NCBI GenBank assembly: GCA_037013685.1
Contig: CM072884.1
Location: 111,950,048-112,014,047, forward strand
Source of the DNA: Acridotheres tristis
Taxonomy: Eukaryota > Chordata > Aves > Passeriformes > Sturnidae
DNA length: 64,000 bases
Reading direction: 5' to 3'
Part shown: positions 13,082 through 24,956 of the stretch, in pieces
Layout of the letters: each line of letters opens with the position of its first letter
Numbering within the stretch: the stretch's first letter is position 1
Notes under the pieces: model-generated
What the model saw: only the letters and a program-made list of their open reading frames with translations
What the model was told of the DNA's origin: nothing
Database searches by the model: none
Translations under genes and position numbers: made by a program

Positions 13082-13664
13082 TCCCAGAACAGCTGTGGCT
13101 GCCCCTGGATCCCTGGCAGTGCCCAAGGCCAGGTTGGACATTGGGGTTGTCCCTGCCATGGCAGGGGGGGTGAAATGGATGCCTGGAGAGGTTGCCTGGA
13201 ACAGAGGCTGGACAGAGTTAAAGGAATAAAGCAGGGATTTATTCAAAAGCTTTCAAAGGATTCACCTTGGGCAGTACAGGAGCCCGGCTGTGGCTCCACC
13301 CAAGATGGACCCAGAGTCACGAGTTTTCACACTTTTATAAGTTTTGGTCCATTTCCATATTGGGGTTCATTGTCCAGTTCCAGCTCCAGGTTCTGCAGTC
13401 CCATCCTCCCAGATTCTCTCCTCAGTTCTCTGCTGTTTGCACTTTTTGGGGCTGAAGCTGCAGCGTGTCCTTGGTTCTGGGGCTGGAAAAGGATTGTTCT
13501 GTGTGCCTGAGCTGGGAGGAGAACTTGTAACACTTTATATGGAGTTCAGAGTTATATACTAATGCAGTGCAGAATCTGGAAAACACGAAAGCTAAAACTT
13601 AAGGCATTAGGATGTGGTGATCTTTTAGTTTCGTCCTACCCAAACCATTCTTTGATTCTCTGAT
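13082..13664 (+). mobile_element. CR1 LINE 3' end interrupted by a solo LTR
   Basis: The left part (13082-13179) has CCCCTGGATCCCTGGCAGTG, GGCCAGGTTGGACATTGGGG and TGCCATGGCAGGGG. It lacks the usual GGAGCAGCCTGGGACAGTGG block. The right part (from about 13614) resumes with GGTGATCTTTTAGTTTCGTC and ends CCAAACCATTCTTTGATTCT. The 426-bp LTR sits between them. The CR1 was therefore there first and the retrovirus integrated into it. Confidence 0.85.
13180..13605 (-). mobile_element. Solo LTR of an endogenous retrovirus, minus strand (copy 1)
   Basis: Read on the minus strand, the order is LTR-like: a start TGCCTTAAGTTTTAG, a long U3, a TATA box (TATAAAAG; + strand 13332-13341), about 90 bp of R, and a polyadenylation signal AATAAA (+ strand TTTATT at 13238-13243). 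A short U5 follows, ending CCTCTCCAGGCA. It is homologous to 32094-32515. No gag, pol or env sequence adjoins it, so it is a solo LTR left by recombination. GGATG occurs at both sides (13177 and 13610) but does not fit TG...CA ends perfectly, so the target duplication is uncertain. Confidence 0.8.
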
Positions 13665-13669
13665 TTAAG

Positions 13670-15440
13670 ATCTCTGAGAGGAAGACGAGGTTGAAGAGGA
13701 CATGAGGGTGATTCCAGCATGGGCCACGTTCTTCAGTTGTGCTGACTCCTCAGCATCTTGCAGAGGCTTCCATGGCTGGTGCAGCTTTTGTCACCCAGGG
13801 AGGGATGATCCATGTCCTGCTGTCCTTCCTGGCCAGCCAGGACCAGGAGGGTGAATGTCAGAGGCTGAGTGCACATTAATGAGGCTCCACAGAGGGCCTG
13901 ACCCACAGCACACAGAGCTGGCAGGAGCTCAGTTATTCCTCCAGAGCCTTCCCAGACCTGTCAGCGAGCACTGACTGATAACCAGCAGGATGGAGCACAG
14001 ATGAGTGCTGTTAAACCACAGCTAAACTCAGGCTGAGCTTGCTTTCTCCATGAATTTTGCTCTGAAATGTGAAGTTTAGGTCTCTCTTGGGCTCATTTAT
14101 GTTTGTCTTGTTTGGTATCTGTAGTTGTAGATATTCACACAGCCCTAGGTAATTGGGTTCATATTTCCAGCATTTACTATACTCGTCAAGAAATTTAAAT
14201 GTTTGCACTTTGTCTGTTCAGGGAACACGAGCACCTGTAGTACAAGCAGTGTTTGTTGTCATTAGTAATGCCAATAAATATAAAACCCTTTTTATCTTGT
14301 TCTTTACATTTATACTTACCCTAAATATCCATAAATTAACTTATATTAGGTGGAGTAATTTTTAATAGGAACCAGAAAAATTTGCTTTGTTTCACTTGTG
14401 TGGGGGAAGATGAGAAATAAATCCATTATTATATAGTGCTTGATGCCTGTTTTGAAAAAGTCTATTAGTAAATGGTTTACAAAGTTAAATGTTTTATTTA
14501 CAATCTGTATCAGCTTTGTCATGCATAATTCACACTTCATTGTATTTACTGGAGCTAACTCTTCCAAAATTAACGTTTTGTTATGTGTTTTTGGTGTCAT
14601 GGATTGGGACAGAGAAGAGGGAAGTGTGGATTCAGTAGTGTCAAGCATGGGATGCATGGTGATCATCTGGCCACGTTCTGTTTGTGTACATGTATATATT
14701 TAATTTTGGGGAGTTACTTCATGAAAAAATCTCTTGGACTGCTGAGAAAGAACTCTTTATTTTCCTCCCAGTGTAACATCTTTCTTTAGTTCTTGTTACA
14801 TGAGGGATCATGTACATGCTACTTTATAATCCAAGCACATCAAATTCCCTGCTGTCTCTCAGTGCAGCCAGGGAAGAATAAGAATCCTTGGGGACCAAGG
14901 AACCAGTGGCCATCCCCCCCACACCTCCTTGGTCTGCAGGTTTTCTCAGAAAAGGCTCTTCAGAAAAGTTTCAGACCACCAACAGCAAAGGTTTCTGGCA
15001 TGAGAGGCATGACAAAAAGGGGAGGTGTTATTCTGGCATCCTTTTTGTCTCACAGAACCAAAGAGGCAGAGGTAGCTGGTTGCAGGTTGGTGGGAGGGCG
15101 TGCAGAACACAGAAGGAAGGGTGGTAACTGAGGAGCCACTGGTGGCAACCTAGTGGTGATCTTTGCACTCAAATGACATCCGAAAACCAGTAGTAAAGAG
15201 GTTCAGATCACTGCCTGAACTCTGTGTTAGTGTTAGTAATTCAATCTCGAGTCTCAGAGCACTCGAAGGGCCTGAGATCCCATTCTCCAAATCCTGGGAT
15301 TAAGGGGGTGATCACAGTTTTCACGAGTGGTAGGAATCTGGAAGTGATGTCCCCACCTTTGCAGCTGCAGAACAAACTATGAATATTAGCAGAGTGCACC
15401 CCAAGGGCTCACAAACCAGATGGATAAAAAGAAGGAGGGA
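13670..15440. other. Single-copy ERG intron
   Basis: No exon or mobile element recognised. It includes moderately GC-rich (13690-13990) and AT-rich (14250-14800) parts. Confidence 0.5.
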
Positions 15441-15442
15441 TG

Positions 15443-15540
15443 TAGAATCACACAACATCCAGGGTTGAAAGAAACCCACAAGGATGAAGTCCAGCTCTTA
15501 TCCCTGCACAGAACATCTGCAAGAGTCACACCATGGGTCT
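15443..15540 (-). mobile_element. CR1 LINE fragment, minus strand
   Basis: It starts AGAATCACACAACATCCAGG and continues GTTGAAAGAAACCCACAAGG, then CAGCTCTTATCCCTGCACAG. This is the tail-side part of the CR1 subfamily also seen, better preserved, at 56168-56345. Confidence 0.7.
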
Positions 15541-15544
15541 GGAA

Positions 15545-16930
15545 ATGAACAAACACTGATTTTTAGGGCAGCATGTGACTGCTGGAGCTTGGCAAAGCCC
15601 TCTTCCAGGGAGGGTGGGAGCCTGCAGACAGCCACCCACCCTCCCATGGATGGGGAACTCCCATCCCTTTTCTGTCTCCCTTCTCCTCTGCTGACAGGAC
15701 CAGGCATTTCTGGCCGTCAGCAGCAGATCTGGCAGGAGCACAGCCCACCCACGCTGCCTCACAGAGCTCCCTGCCCCGACTCTGGCTCAGGATTCCCCCA
15801 CTCCCTGATCCTTGGCCCCCACGCTCACAGCCGTGGCCAGCTGGCCCGGCCTCCCCCTCAGCTGCTGTCAGCCCCTGGGCTCACACGGAGCCTCCTCGCT
15901 GGCCCAGGGCTGGGGATTGTCCCCACAGTGGCAGGGCTGCACCCCTGCTCCATTCCGTGCCACAGGGCCACGATGGAGTCACACACTGGGCTAGTGACCT
16001 TTCACAGGGTCACTGAGCTTGGAAAAGCCCTCCCAGCCCATCCCAAGCCGTGCCCAGTGCCCACCTTGTCACTGGGTGCCACGTCCTTGGACACCCCCAG
16101 GGGTGGGGAGTCCAAACCTCCCTGAGCAGCCCCTGCCAGTGCTTGAATTTGCACCCTTATGCATGTTGTGACCCCTGGGGAAGGTGGATTTCCTCAGAAT
16201 TCTGCTTTTGGAGGGTGCCCCTCGAACTGGGCACTGCTGGAGGACAGCAGGAGTGTGGGATGGGTCCCTTCAGGAGTTTCAGCTCTTTCCCAGCTTCCTG
16301 ATGGACGTGTTAGCCACAGCACCATCCTGAGCCTGGCCCAGGCCTCGCTCACAAGACTCAACTCCAGTAGCTCAGGGACGGAGGGATAGAGGGTCACTGT
16401 CCCTCCCTCTGGTGTCTGTCTGCCCTCCAGACAGACGTGATGGCACTCAGGGACCTGCTGCCCTCCATGTCCATCACCCCAGTGCTGCCATGAGAAGGGT
16501 GGGAATCCCTTCCCACAGCTCCAGAGTGGGGTTTCCACCAGGAGGAGGGAGGTGGCTGGAGGGCATGGTGTCCCTGGATTAGAGGCTGAGCCCACATCTC
16601 TTTGGCTCATGGTCCAGAATTGATTTGGCCTGGGTTCCTGGATCCCAGCAGGTCAGCAGGGCCTGGATTTGGGTTGCTCCTCTCAATTTGTGCTGCATCC
16701 AGCAGTTCTCATCCTCTGCATCACTCCTGAGACCCCCCAGACCCGAGCTTGGCTGCACACCCTGCCCTCTCCTCTGTTCCCAAGTGTTTGGTAGTGTGTG
16801 TCTGCATCTGCTCTGGGAGGGTGTCCCCAGGGAGAGGTTCCCCTGTCCTCCTGTCACTTGCTGACAACATCTGTCCCCATGGGTCGTCACCTTCAATGAC
16901 AACAGTGCTGTGCCTAAAAACTAATAGAGC
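15545..16930. other. GC-rich part of ERG intron
   Basis: About 1.4 kb is clearly more GC-rich than its surroundings but has few CpG, so it is not a CpG island. It opens a chance frame of 213 residues (15484-16125) that overlaps CR1 pieces at both ends. I see no supported gene. Confidence 0.5.
16001..16140 (-). mobile_element. CR1 LINE fragment, minus strand
   Basis: Motifs in order are CACAGGGTCACTGAGCTTGG, AAAAGCCCTCCCAGCCCATC, then GTCCTTGGACACCCCCAGGG and CCCTGCCAGTGCTTGAAT. This is a subfamily like that at 43509-43668. Confidence 0.75.
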
Positions 16931-16931
16931 A

Positions 16932-17160
16932 CAACAGAACAGAATCACTGGGTTGGAAGAGACCTTTGAGAACACTGAGTCCAACCCATGCCCTAACACC
17001 TCAACTGAACCATGGCACCGAGTGCCACATCCAGTCTTTTTTTATATATCCAGGGATGGTGATTCCACCAGCTCCCCGGGCAGACAATTCCAAAACCTTT
17101 TTCCTAACATCCAACCTAAATTTTCCTTGATGCATGAGGCTGTCCACCTCCCTGTGAGAT
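16932..17160 (-). mobile_element. ERG: CR1 LINE fragment just upstream of ERG exon A
   Basis: The 3' tail lies at the left (CAGAATCACTGGGTTGGAAG). The body follows with GTGCCACATCCAGTC, CCAGGGATGGTGATTCCACC and CCTAACATCCAACC. The element ends about 82 bp before the exon at 17243, so the branch-point region and acceptor lie just outside it. Confidence 0.85.
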
Positions 17161-17242
17161 AGACAAGCCCTTTTTTTTTCCTGGGGAACACAGTGATGTG
17201 TGTCCTGAGCTGTGGCTGCACTGACCTCTCTGTGCTTTGCAG

Positions 17243-17460
17243 GAAGCGTTATCGGTGGTGAGCGAAGACCAGTCCCTGTTCGAGTGTGCCTACGGATCTC
17301 CCCACCTCACCAAGACAGAGATGACGGCCTCCTCCTCCAGTGAATATGGCCAGACCTCCAAGATGAGCCCACGTGTCCCTCAGCAGGACTGGTTGTCACA
17401 GCCCCCGGCCAGAGTCACCATCAAGATGGAGTGTAACCCCAACCAGGTTAACGGGTCAAG
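17243..17460 (+). CDS. ERG: ERG coding exon A (N-terminal region, SPOP degron)
   Basis: This 218-bp exon follows the acceptor TGTGCTTTGCAG and ends AG|GTAATG. It starts at phase 0 and ends at phase 2, giving residues 1-72 of the part encoded here plus two bases of an Arg codon. It opens EALSVVSEDQSLFECAYG, the conserved start of ERG after the variable N-terminus. At 17327-17341 it encodes ASSSS, which in human ERG is the degron read by the ubiquitin-ligase adaptor SPOP. Residue 29 here equals residue 42 of the 486-residue human form, as expected. The rest (PQQDWLSQPPARVTIKMEC) is nearly identical to mammalian ERG. An upstream in-frame ATG at 17237 lies in the splice acceptor and is not a real start. 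A CR1 fragment ends only about 80 bp upstream. Confidence 0.97.
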
Positions 17461-20400
17461 GTAATGAGGCTGCTCAGCAGCAGGGATTTTGGTGATGGGT
17501 GTGGCTCAGTTGTCTAAATCTCTGTATTTAGCACCATTTTAGGTGCCTCAGGATATCCCACCTGGCCCCTGCTGCCATCCCAGGGTGTCCTACCTTGACC
17601 TGCCAGCCGTGTTCAGGTGTTACAGGGGGTCTAAAGCAGGCACAGACTTCTCCTGAGCTTATGCAATACCTTTCCTCTGACTGTGGATAATTTTTGAATG
17701 TGAATTTGCTTAGCACACCAGATGAAAGAACATATATTAAAGTTAATAAAATGGGGATTTGCTGTAGCCTGGAGCAGCACCACTGATCCATTGAAGGGTG
17801 TGGTGTGTGTGATCTAGCACTCCATGCAAGTTTTCAAATCCTGCAATTCGGGCAGTTGCCTTTGCTCCAAAGATAACCAAACAAGGGAACATTGGAAGTA
17901 AAATCTTATAATGGCAGAGGGTGTGAACTATTGATCTTTCCTTTTGTATTTACTGTAAACATAATGCCAAAAAGTGGAGCTAGATTTAAGAACTCACACT
18001 GAAAAAACAGCATAAATACGGAGGCAGGCAGAGGAGTAGAGAGAAATTACTCATCTCAACAGGCAGTAGCCACAGAATATCTGTGTATTAACTGCAGTTT
18101 CAGGACATTTTTTTGGGAATGTCACTATAAAGGAGACTTGTATCAATTAGGCTGCAAAGGTATTGCAGTGGATTTTTGGGTATTGACTGATGGCTTTCCC
18201 AAACTTTGGAGCACCTTGTGGGACATCTGAAAAAACACAATGAAGATTTTTTTTTTTTCAAGGAAACTATCCAAACAAGTGCTTTCCTGTCTAAAATGCC
18301 TGACTGTCAAAACAGTTTTCCTTTGGTGTTGCTGAAGGGCAAAGGTCCAGAAGAGTCAGTTGCTGACAATTGTTGGTGATGTACCAGTGGAGCCTGTGCT
18401 TCACACGTCTCTGTCACAAGCACCTGGGTTTTAATCTCATCTCCCAGGATCAGTTGTTCAGGAAAACCTCAGCCCTGGGCTCTGTGGTTGCTGTTCACAG
18501 TTGCTGTGCTGATGTGAGGAGCACCACAAGCAGGGCAAAGTGGTTTGCCAGCTTATCACACCTCCTCTGTTCTGTGGTGAGGATGGAAATTGTGCTGAAG
18601 CCAAATCAGAATTTCCAGTCAGTAGTCAAAGATTTCAGATACGTAGAAATCGATGGTGAGCTGAAGTTACAAAGAATTACAGGAAGTCTTCTTGTAAGGC
18701 TGCTTATTCAGAAGTTCAGGTGTCTTTAATCTGTTTCAGTGTCTTTTTTTTTTTGTGCTAAGCAAATGCACAGGTATAATCACAAATTGTGTATTGATTC
18801 AAAATCAGTCTTGAAATTTGTTACAGCCCTTTCCTGGTGAAAGATCACTGCAGAGTTCCTAAGTGGAGACAGCAAGGGAAATTCATACTTCACTACAGTT
18901 CCTAAGGCATGACTTGCTGAAAAAGAAAAAAAAATAAAAAATCCTCACAAGCTACAAAAAAAAAGATTAGCTGAAGAACAAAAACTATTGCATGCTCATA
19001 CTATACACAAAAAGAATTTTAAAAAATTATTGTCATTTAAAAACACTGTTTATTTCGTCAGAGAAGTTTTACTTTATAGGGCCTAACTGATGCCTGAAAA
19101 AAATAGATCTTAATACACTTTTAAGGGAGAAGTAACACTGCCAATCAACAAAAATAAATATATTGTGGCATTTCTAAATCTCACAGACATGTGTGTATGT
19201 AATATGTAGTGTTATTACACTCTGGGAATTGAAATGTGGCATTCCTGCCAGTTTTAGGGAAAACAAAGTATGTATCAGATTGTGCTTCCCTGCCTTTATA
19301 TAAGTTACTTTGCATTTTCCTTTCTGCAGAAGCCTTCCCCACTCTCCTCTTTTGCAGTCCATAAACTTATTTCCTTAAATAATATTATTAAATGATAATA
19401 TTTCCTCAGTTCTTAAAATGCTTTGTATGTTAAATAATACCACAAGCAGTACCTGGAGCGCTTGGAGCTGCGTTTCATTTTTAGTAAAACTGTACCTGCT
19501 CTGTTTAGACCCATTTTAAAATCTGAATTGTCCCAGAGGAGTCTAAAATACAACCTCCCATTGCAGAGCCATGCAAGTGCTGCCCTGAGGATCTCCAGGG
19601 CATCCTCTGTAATTGTCCTCCCACCTGGGCACCTGGATCTCAGTAATTCAGGATGCAGAGCAAGGAATGAGATCCCATGAAGTGGTGGCCAGGGAGAAGT
19701 AAACATTGCAGTTTTTTACTGTCCAGCTCTCCCCTCTCCCTGTGTCAGTGCTTCCTGGCCATATATTCTGTCCTTTGGAAGAGGCTATGAAATTTTGGGA
19801 GTATACTGAACCCCTCAGACTTCCCCAGTTGAGCACTCACTCAGAGAAGAAATGTGTCTCCTCTGCTAGGACTTTCCCCATGTAATTTAATTGTAATTTA
19901 ATGTAATTGCCCTCCATTAAATTCCAAAACTTAACAGTCTCAGAGCTGGCATTCCTGTGAATATCAGAGAAATGCTATTAGAATGAAATTACAGGGTTAT
20001 TTTCAGTGTGCTGCACAGGAATTAGAGACCCACTTTTCTTTAACAATAACAGTATTTTTCAAGATAAACCCTGCAACCCAGCACCACAAAATACGGCCTA
20101 GGGGCTTACCTTAAATTAAATAAAGCAAGAAAAGTTTAAATTAAAGCTGTCATTTACCTGGCTGTTGTTGCATATAAAATGCAGGTTGTCACAGGTGGTA
20201 TCAAATTGAGTTTCTTTAAGTACTTTAATTCTGTTCTTTCCAGGTACATAAATCTAATGAGACCTTTTGTGCTACCCTACAGTCAATCTTTTACCTGAAT
20301 GTAACAATCCTCCTGTTTCCTGCTATTTATTGCTCCTGGGTCAGGCCAGAAGATTCACCCTGTAGTATAAATCTGGAAGTTGCATATGCCACGCTGTTAC

Positions 20401-21388
20401 TTTGCTGTTTATTGTTCTTTATATATTTTATCAAATTTGGCATGAGCAATTCTACCACAATGAGGGCAATTCATGCCATGCATTTAAGGAGAAATTCACT
20501 CCGTGGAAATGCTCTCACGAGGCTCTGGGTACTGCTAAAACAACATTTAAATCCATGGATTTCCCAGTCATCTTGGAATACACTCACCCATGGGGCTCTG
20601 CCATGCCCATGGGTGGGACTACACAAAGGTACCTTGGAATAATGACATTTACTGTAGGTAATCCATCTTTTTCAGGCAGGCTGGAGTGGAACACAGAGTC
20701 TTATTCAGGCCACAGATAAATTTCTCTTGCCATGAGCAGCGTGATGATTTCATTGGAGAAGTATTTTGAAAGTTAACTGCAGTGAAAGCACAGCAGAAGC
20801 TTTCCAACATCAGCTTGGCTGATAGAGAAGTTTTAAAGAAATGCCAGAAATAATTAGTTGTCCTTAGGATTTAATCATGTGCAAAATGTTGGTTTAAGTG
20901 CTACCAGTTGTTGCTTGAAAACCATTTGAGAATGAAATTATCACTTAATACATCTTTTGTGCTGGCTCTTTTGGGAAATACCATTTTTCTTTGCATGTAA
21001 CTGCCTGAATTTTCATCAAAGAGCCTCTGTACTCTGGGTTCAGAACGTCTGACACATAGGAGGACTTTTCAGAGTCCAGGGTGAACTTCAGTTTCTTTAC
21101 TGGTGTTTTTTTTTTCTTTTTCCCTTGATGTAAAGTCTCCTAAGGAGTAGATTCTTTGTGCCATACAAACCAGCAAACTGGAATGGGGAGCCCTTGAGGT
21201 GCCTTGTGCTGTCAAGATGTGTGACAGCTGCTGTGCCCAGGCCCTGGGGAGGGAGAATTCATCCCTGTGGAGCTCTGTATTCCAACAGACCCATCCTGCT
21301 CCCAGCATCCAGGCTGGCAAGCTGCCAGCACCTCTGTGTCATGGTGTGTGATACTGGTGGATCTAATTTAGGGCATTTAAGCAACTCC

Positions 21389-21695
21389 ACAGAATCACTG
21401 AATCGTGGAATTGTTGGGGTTGGAAGGCACCTCTGGGAGATCATTCCTGTCGCCAAGGCAGGGTCACTTGGAGCAGGTGACACAGGGACACATCCAGGTG
21501 GCTTTGGAATGTCCCCAGAGAAAGAGACTCATTGTTCTACCTGGGCAGCTGTTCCAGTGCTCTGCCACCCATAGAGAAAAGAAATTCTTCCCCCTGTTGA
21601 GGTGGAACATCTTGTGGTTCAGTTTATGGTCATGGATCCTCATCCTGTCCCTGAAAACTCTGGCCCCATCCTCTTAACCCCCACCTGGTGAGCAT
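21389..21695 (-). mobile_element. CR1 LINE fragment, minus strand, different subfamily
   Basis: Motifs: CAGAATCACTGAATCGTGGA, GTTGGGGTTGGAAGGCACCT, then GCAGCTGTTCCAGTGCTCTG and CCCCCTGTTGAGGTGGAACA. The last block is typical of a CR1 subfamily distinct from the CCATGGCAGGGG type. Confidence 0.8.
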
Positions 21696-21949
21696 CCAGC
21701 ACGTGGAGGGGCAGGGCTGATGTGGATCCACCACCCTGACATCACTTGTTTTCCCAGGGCATGGCTTTTTCCAGCCCTGGAGCACCAACCCCAGGGCAGA
21801 GCGTGGTGCCACGTCCCTTCCACATCTGGTGGCACACCACTGGCATCCAGCCTGGCATTCCTGGGAAACCTCAGCTCAGACTAAACAACAAGCCTGGCCC
21901 AACCCCCAGCAGCCCCTGGGGTTCTGTCTCCAGTGATGCTGTGATGATT

Positions 21950-22400
21950 CTTTTTATCTTTCCTTTTTATATACCTTTTATACACTCTCCATACCCTTAA
22001 CGTACATCCTTGTAATTCTTTAAACCTAATATCTCAACTCTACTAAGCCAAAAAACCAAACGTCCTAAAAAGCTTACAATTAAAAAACCTTTAGCTGACT
22101 TAAAAAACAAAAGCCCCCTCTAAAACATATCATATAGACTAAAATTTTGCCTATCTAAAAGAAATGCTTTAAAATAGAAAAATGTCACGCTATTCATTTA
22201 AGCCTCTCATTAAAGCGTCTTTGTTAAATGTGCTAATTTACAAAATCTATAAAACTGTATATGCAATCTGTGATATATATCCATTTCAACATATTCCACC
22301 TCAACAAATAATTACATCATAAAAATCCTTGTTAAATACCAAAATAAAAACCCTTGATCCCTTAACCGTGTTCTCTTAACCGTGTCTAAAACCAAAGGAA
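21950..22400. other. G-poor, C/A/T-rich block of unknown origin
   Basis: Across about 450 bp the + strand is very poor in G. For example, there are about 7 G in the 120 bases 22021-22140. C is common, in words such as ACTCTACTAAGCC and AAAGCCCCCTCTAAAAC. The neighbouring DNA has no such bias. No frame is coding. A diverged retroviral segment is the likeliest source; a nuclear mitochondrial copy is possible, but I recognise no mitochondrial gene. Confidence 0.5.
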
Positions 22401-24322
22401 AGGCATCACCAACAGAGTCAGCCCCTGCTGCAGCCCAGGGCAGAACTGGGAAATGTGTCCTAAGAGGAGGATTTTCCTTATTGGAGCTGCCTGTGTAAGG
22501 TATTATTAATTTTGCCTAAGAAGACATTGATTATCTCAGACTGATAATCCTTTTTCCCAGTGACTGGGTGGTTGGTGGAGTGGCTGCCTACCAAGCTGGG
22601 AAAATGGCAAAGTCAGGATGTGTGGGTGCTTCAAGAAGCTCCTCTTTGCTCTGAAAATCCACCAGCTTAACACGAGCACTTGCCTGTGTGTGGGGGCATG
22701 GTTTGGCTCTGTTCTTGAGGCAAACATGTTGCCAAGGAGAAAAACAAACTCAGCTCACCAATACTACAACTATTTTATTTTTTTGGAAGCTTTTTGGGGG
22801 GTGCTGGGCTGGCAGGTGCTGAATAAGAAGCATTCCTGTCTGGGATAATGGGCTCATTCATAATTATCATGGCTACATTTGAGATTGACCACTGAACTCC
22901 CAGCAACCAAAGGCTTTCAGATGGGCAATGAAATATAAAAATAATCTTCAAAGAATGACATAGGACCCCACAAGAGCTGTGATCGTTGTCACTGTTTAGG
23001 ACTATTGACATTATTGGTTTTTTATTTCCTGTAGAGGGTTCACTGTGTCCAGAGCACTCGGAGCTGGTGGTGATTTTTTTTCCTCTGCCCTGTCATTAGT
23101 GGGTGTTTCATTTTGATCAGGGCAGCATCAGTGGGGGTGTTCAGTATTTAAAGTTTAGGAATATCTTTTTAAGACAAAACAGAAGGTGAGGAAAAGTGGC
23201 TAATCATGGACTTTAGCATTTTGCACCCTCACAGCCCCTTAGTGCTAATCATGAAAATCAGCAGACATTCCACAGACATGGGGGATTATGGTTCCCATAC
23301 AAATGTCACTTCTGTTTATGCCTGGCATGCTCTATTTTCCTAACTTTCTATATGATCCCTGCCCACAAAAGAAGGCACGTGTGGTTTTGGAAGGGCCCCA
23401 TCTCCTGGTATTTCGTATTTTATGAAACCACAAATACAACAGCCTTACAAGCTCTTGAAATGAAATACAATTTGAGAAATGTAATCCATTACCGTCATAA
23501 TAGAATTTCTAGAAAAATAATACAAGAAAAACAAGAGAAAATAGGTCCTGAAAGTTATAGGCCAACTGGGAAGTCGTTGTGGCTTTGGCCTAGCTATCAC
23601 CATGTCAAACCTCAGCCTTGTCCCAGGCAGCAATCTAATTGTAAATTATGTATATACAGAACATCATTTCTTAGCTTTGGCTTTTCGTGACCCCCTTCCC
23701 TGCTTTCCCTTTCTTCACTCCAACCTGACACGTAAGAAATATTGAAGTGTTTGCACTAATGGAGAAATGACAACGTGCAGTCAAACTTAAACCAGCTGTT
23801 TCCCCACACTGGGAGCACAAAGAGCCAGGCTGGGAATATTTACAGCTTGAGTGGCCTCTAGTGAGCCAGACACTGACTGCCTGCATTTGCCACCATGGCC
23901 TTGAGGCTCAAAGCAGCTGTGGGTTGCAGGGGAGATGGGGAAAGCTAATGGGGAAGAAAATAAAAAAGAAAATGCAAAGATTGAATTAGCCAAATTCATT
24001 GTTTGATTGGAGATGAATCGTTGCTGCGTGCACAGCTTGGTAAAAAAGCACCTTGTGTTGTGTTCACAGAAAGCCAACAGCTCTTTGTGTGCTGTCATGG
24101 GAGAAAGGAGCCAGAGGTGCCTCCAGGGGACATCTCTGAGTGACCCTCAGGGTTCAGTGATCCCCAGGTAACCCTGAGCACCCCAAGAGAAGTGTTTGCC
24201 CCAGATTTGGGTGCTGTGCTGGCAGAGGGATGCCCCATTCCAGCCTCTCCATGGCCCATGGTTGCTGGTCCATGCAAAGCCCAACACGGAGCAGAGTCAT
24301 GACTGAGTGGCCCAGGGTGCAG

Positions 24323-24489
24323 TTTCCTTTCCTTTTCTTTTTTATTTTCTTTTTTATTTTCTTTCTTTATTTTCTTTTCTTATTTTATTTTTTATTTTCT
24401 TTCTTTATTTTCTTTTTTATTTTCTTTCTTTATTTTCTTTTCTTATTTTATTTTTTATTTTCTTTATTTTCTTATTTTCATTTTTATTT

Positions 24490-24545
<56 letters not shown>

Positions 24546-24546
24546 T

Positions 24547-24597
<51 letters not shown>

Positions 24598-24625
24598 CTC
24601 TTTCTTTCTCTCTTTATTTCTTTCA
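24323..24625 (+). repeat. TTTC/TTTTA pyrimidine-rich tract
   Basis: The left half (24323-24486) is TTTTC/TTTTA-type sequence with a 63-bp higher-order repeat (starts at 24361 and 24424). The right part (24487-24615) is 129 bp of pure pyrimidine, mostly TTTC units. In the ERG pre-mRNA it would be a UUUC-rich stretch. Confidence 0.97.
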
Positions 24626-24956
24626 TCTTAAGATTGCATTTGACACCTTTTAACAAATATTAGCCATGGCGTCAGCACCAGTTTAAGCAGCTTTAGCCAG
24701 TGGTGTGTTTCTGAGGGATTTCCCTGCCTTCCACAGATCTGGCAGCTCATTCCCACCCTGGCCATCCCTTTTCCAGTTACTGACCCACTCATTTATTTAC
24801 TTCTTGGTGTACAGCTCCCAGCCCAGGTCACTGGGCACTTTGGCAAAAGCCTGGGGGAGCACCCCAGGGATATTTCAACCAGTGTGAGTTTTCTGGTATT
24901 TTCATGCCCCTGTTGTGCTGGAGTTCTCTGTGGGAAATTTTACTTTCATAAGAAGT

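Noticed and set aside
15484..16125. 213-residue frame on the + strand
   Set aside because: It overlaps minus-strand CR1 fragments at both ends and lies in GC-rich DNA. The protein is low in recognisable content and rich in Pro, Ser and Gly, as expected by chance.
1..17242. ERG start exons (coding the short N-termini before EALSVV)
   Set aside because: No short exon with the known start peptides and a phase-0 donor was seen. They are most likely farther upstream, outside the window.
21950..22400. Nuclear mitochondrial insertion
   Set aside because: The strand bias fits, but I recognise no mitochondrial rRNA, tRNA or protein sequence in it. It is kept as an open question under findings.
24230..24663. 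Phe/Leu-rich frames that look like membrane proteins
   Set aside because: They are translations of a TTTC/TTTTA simple repeat.
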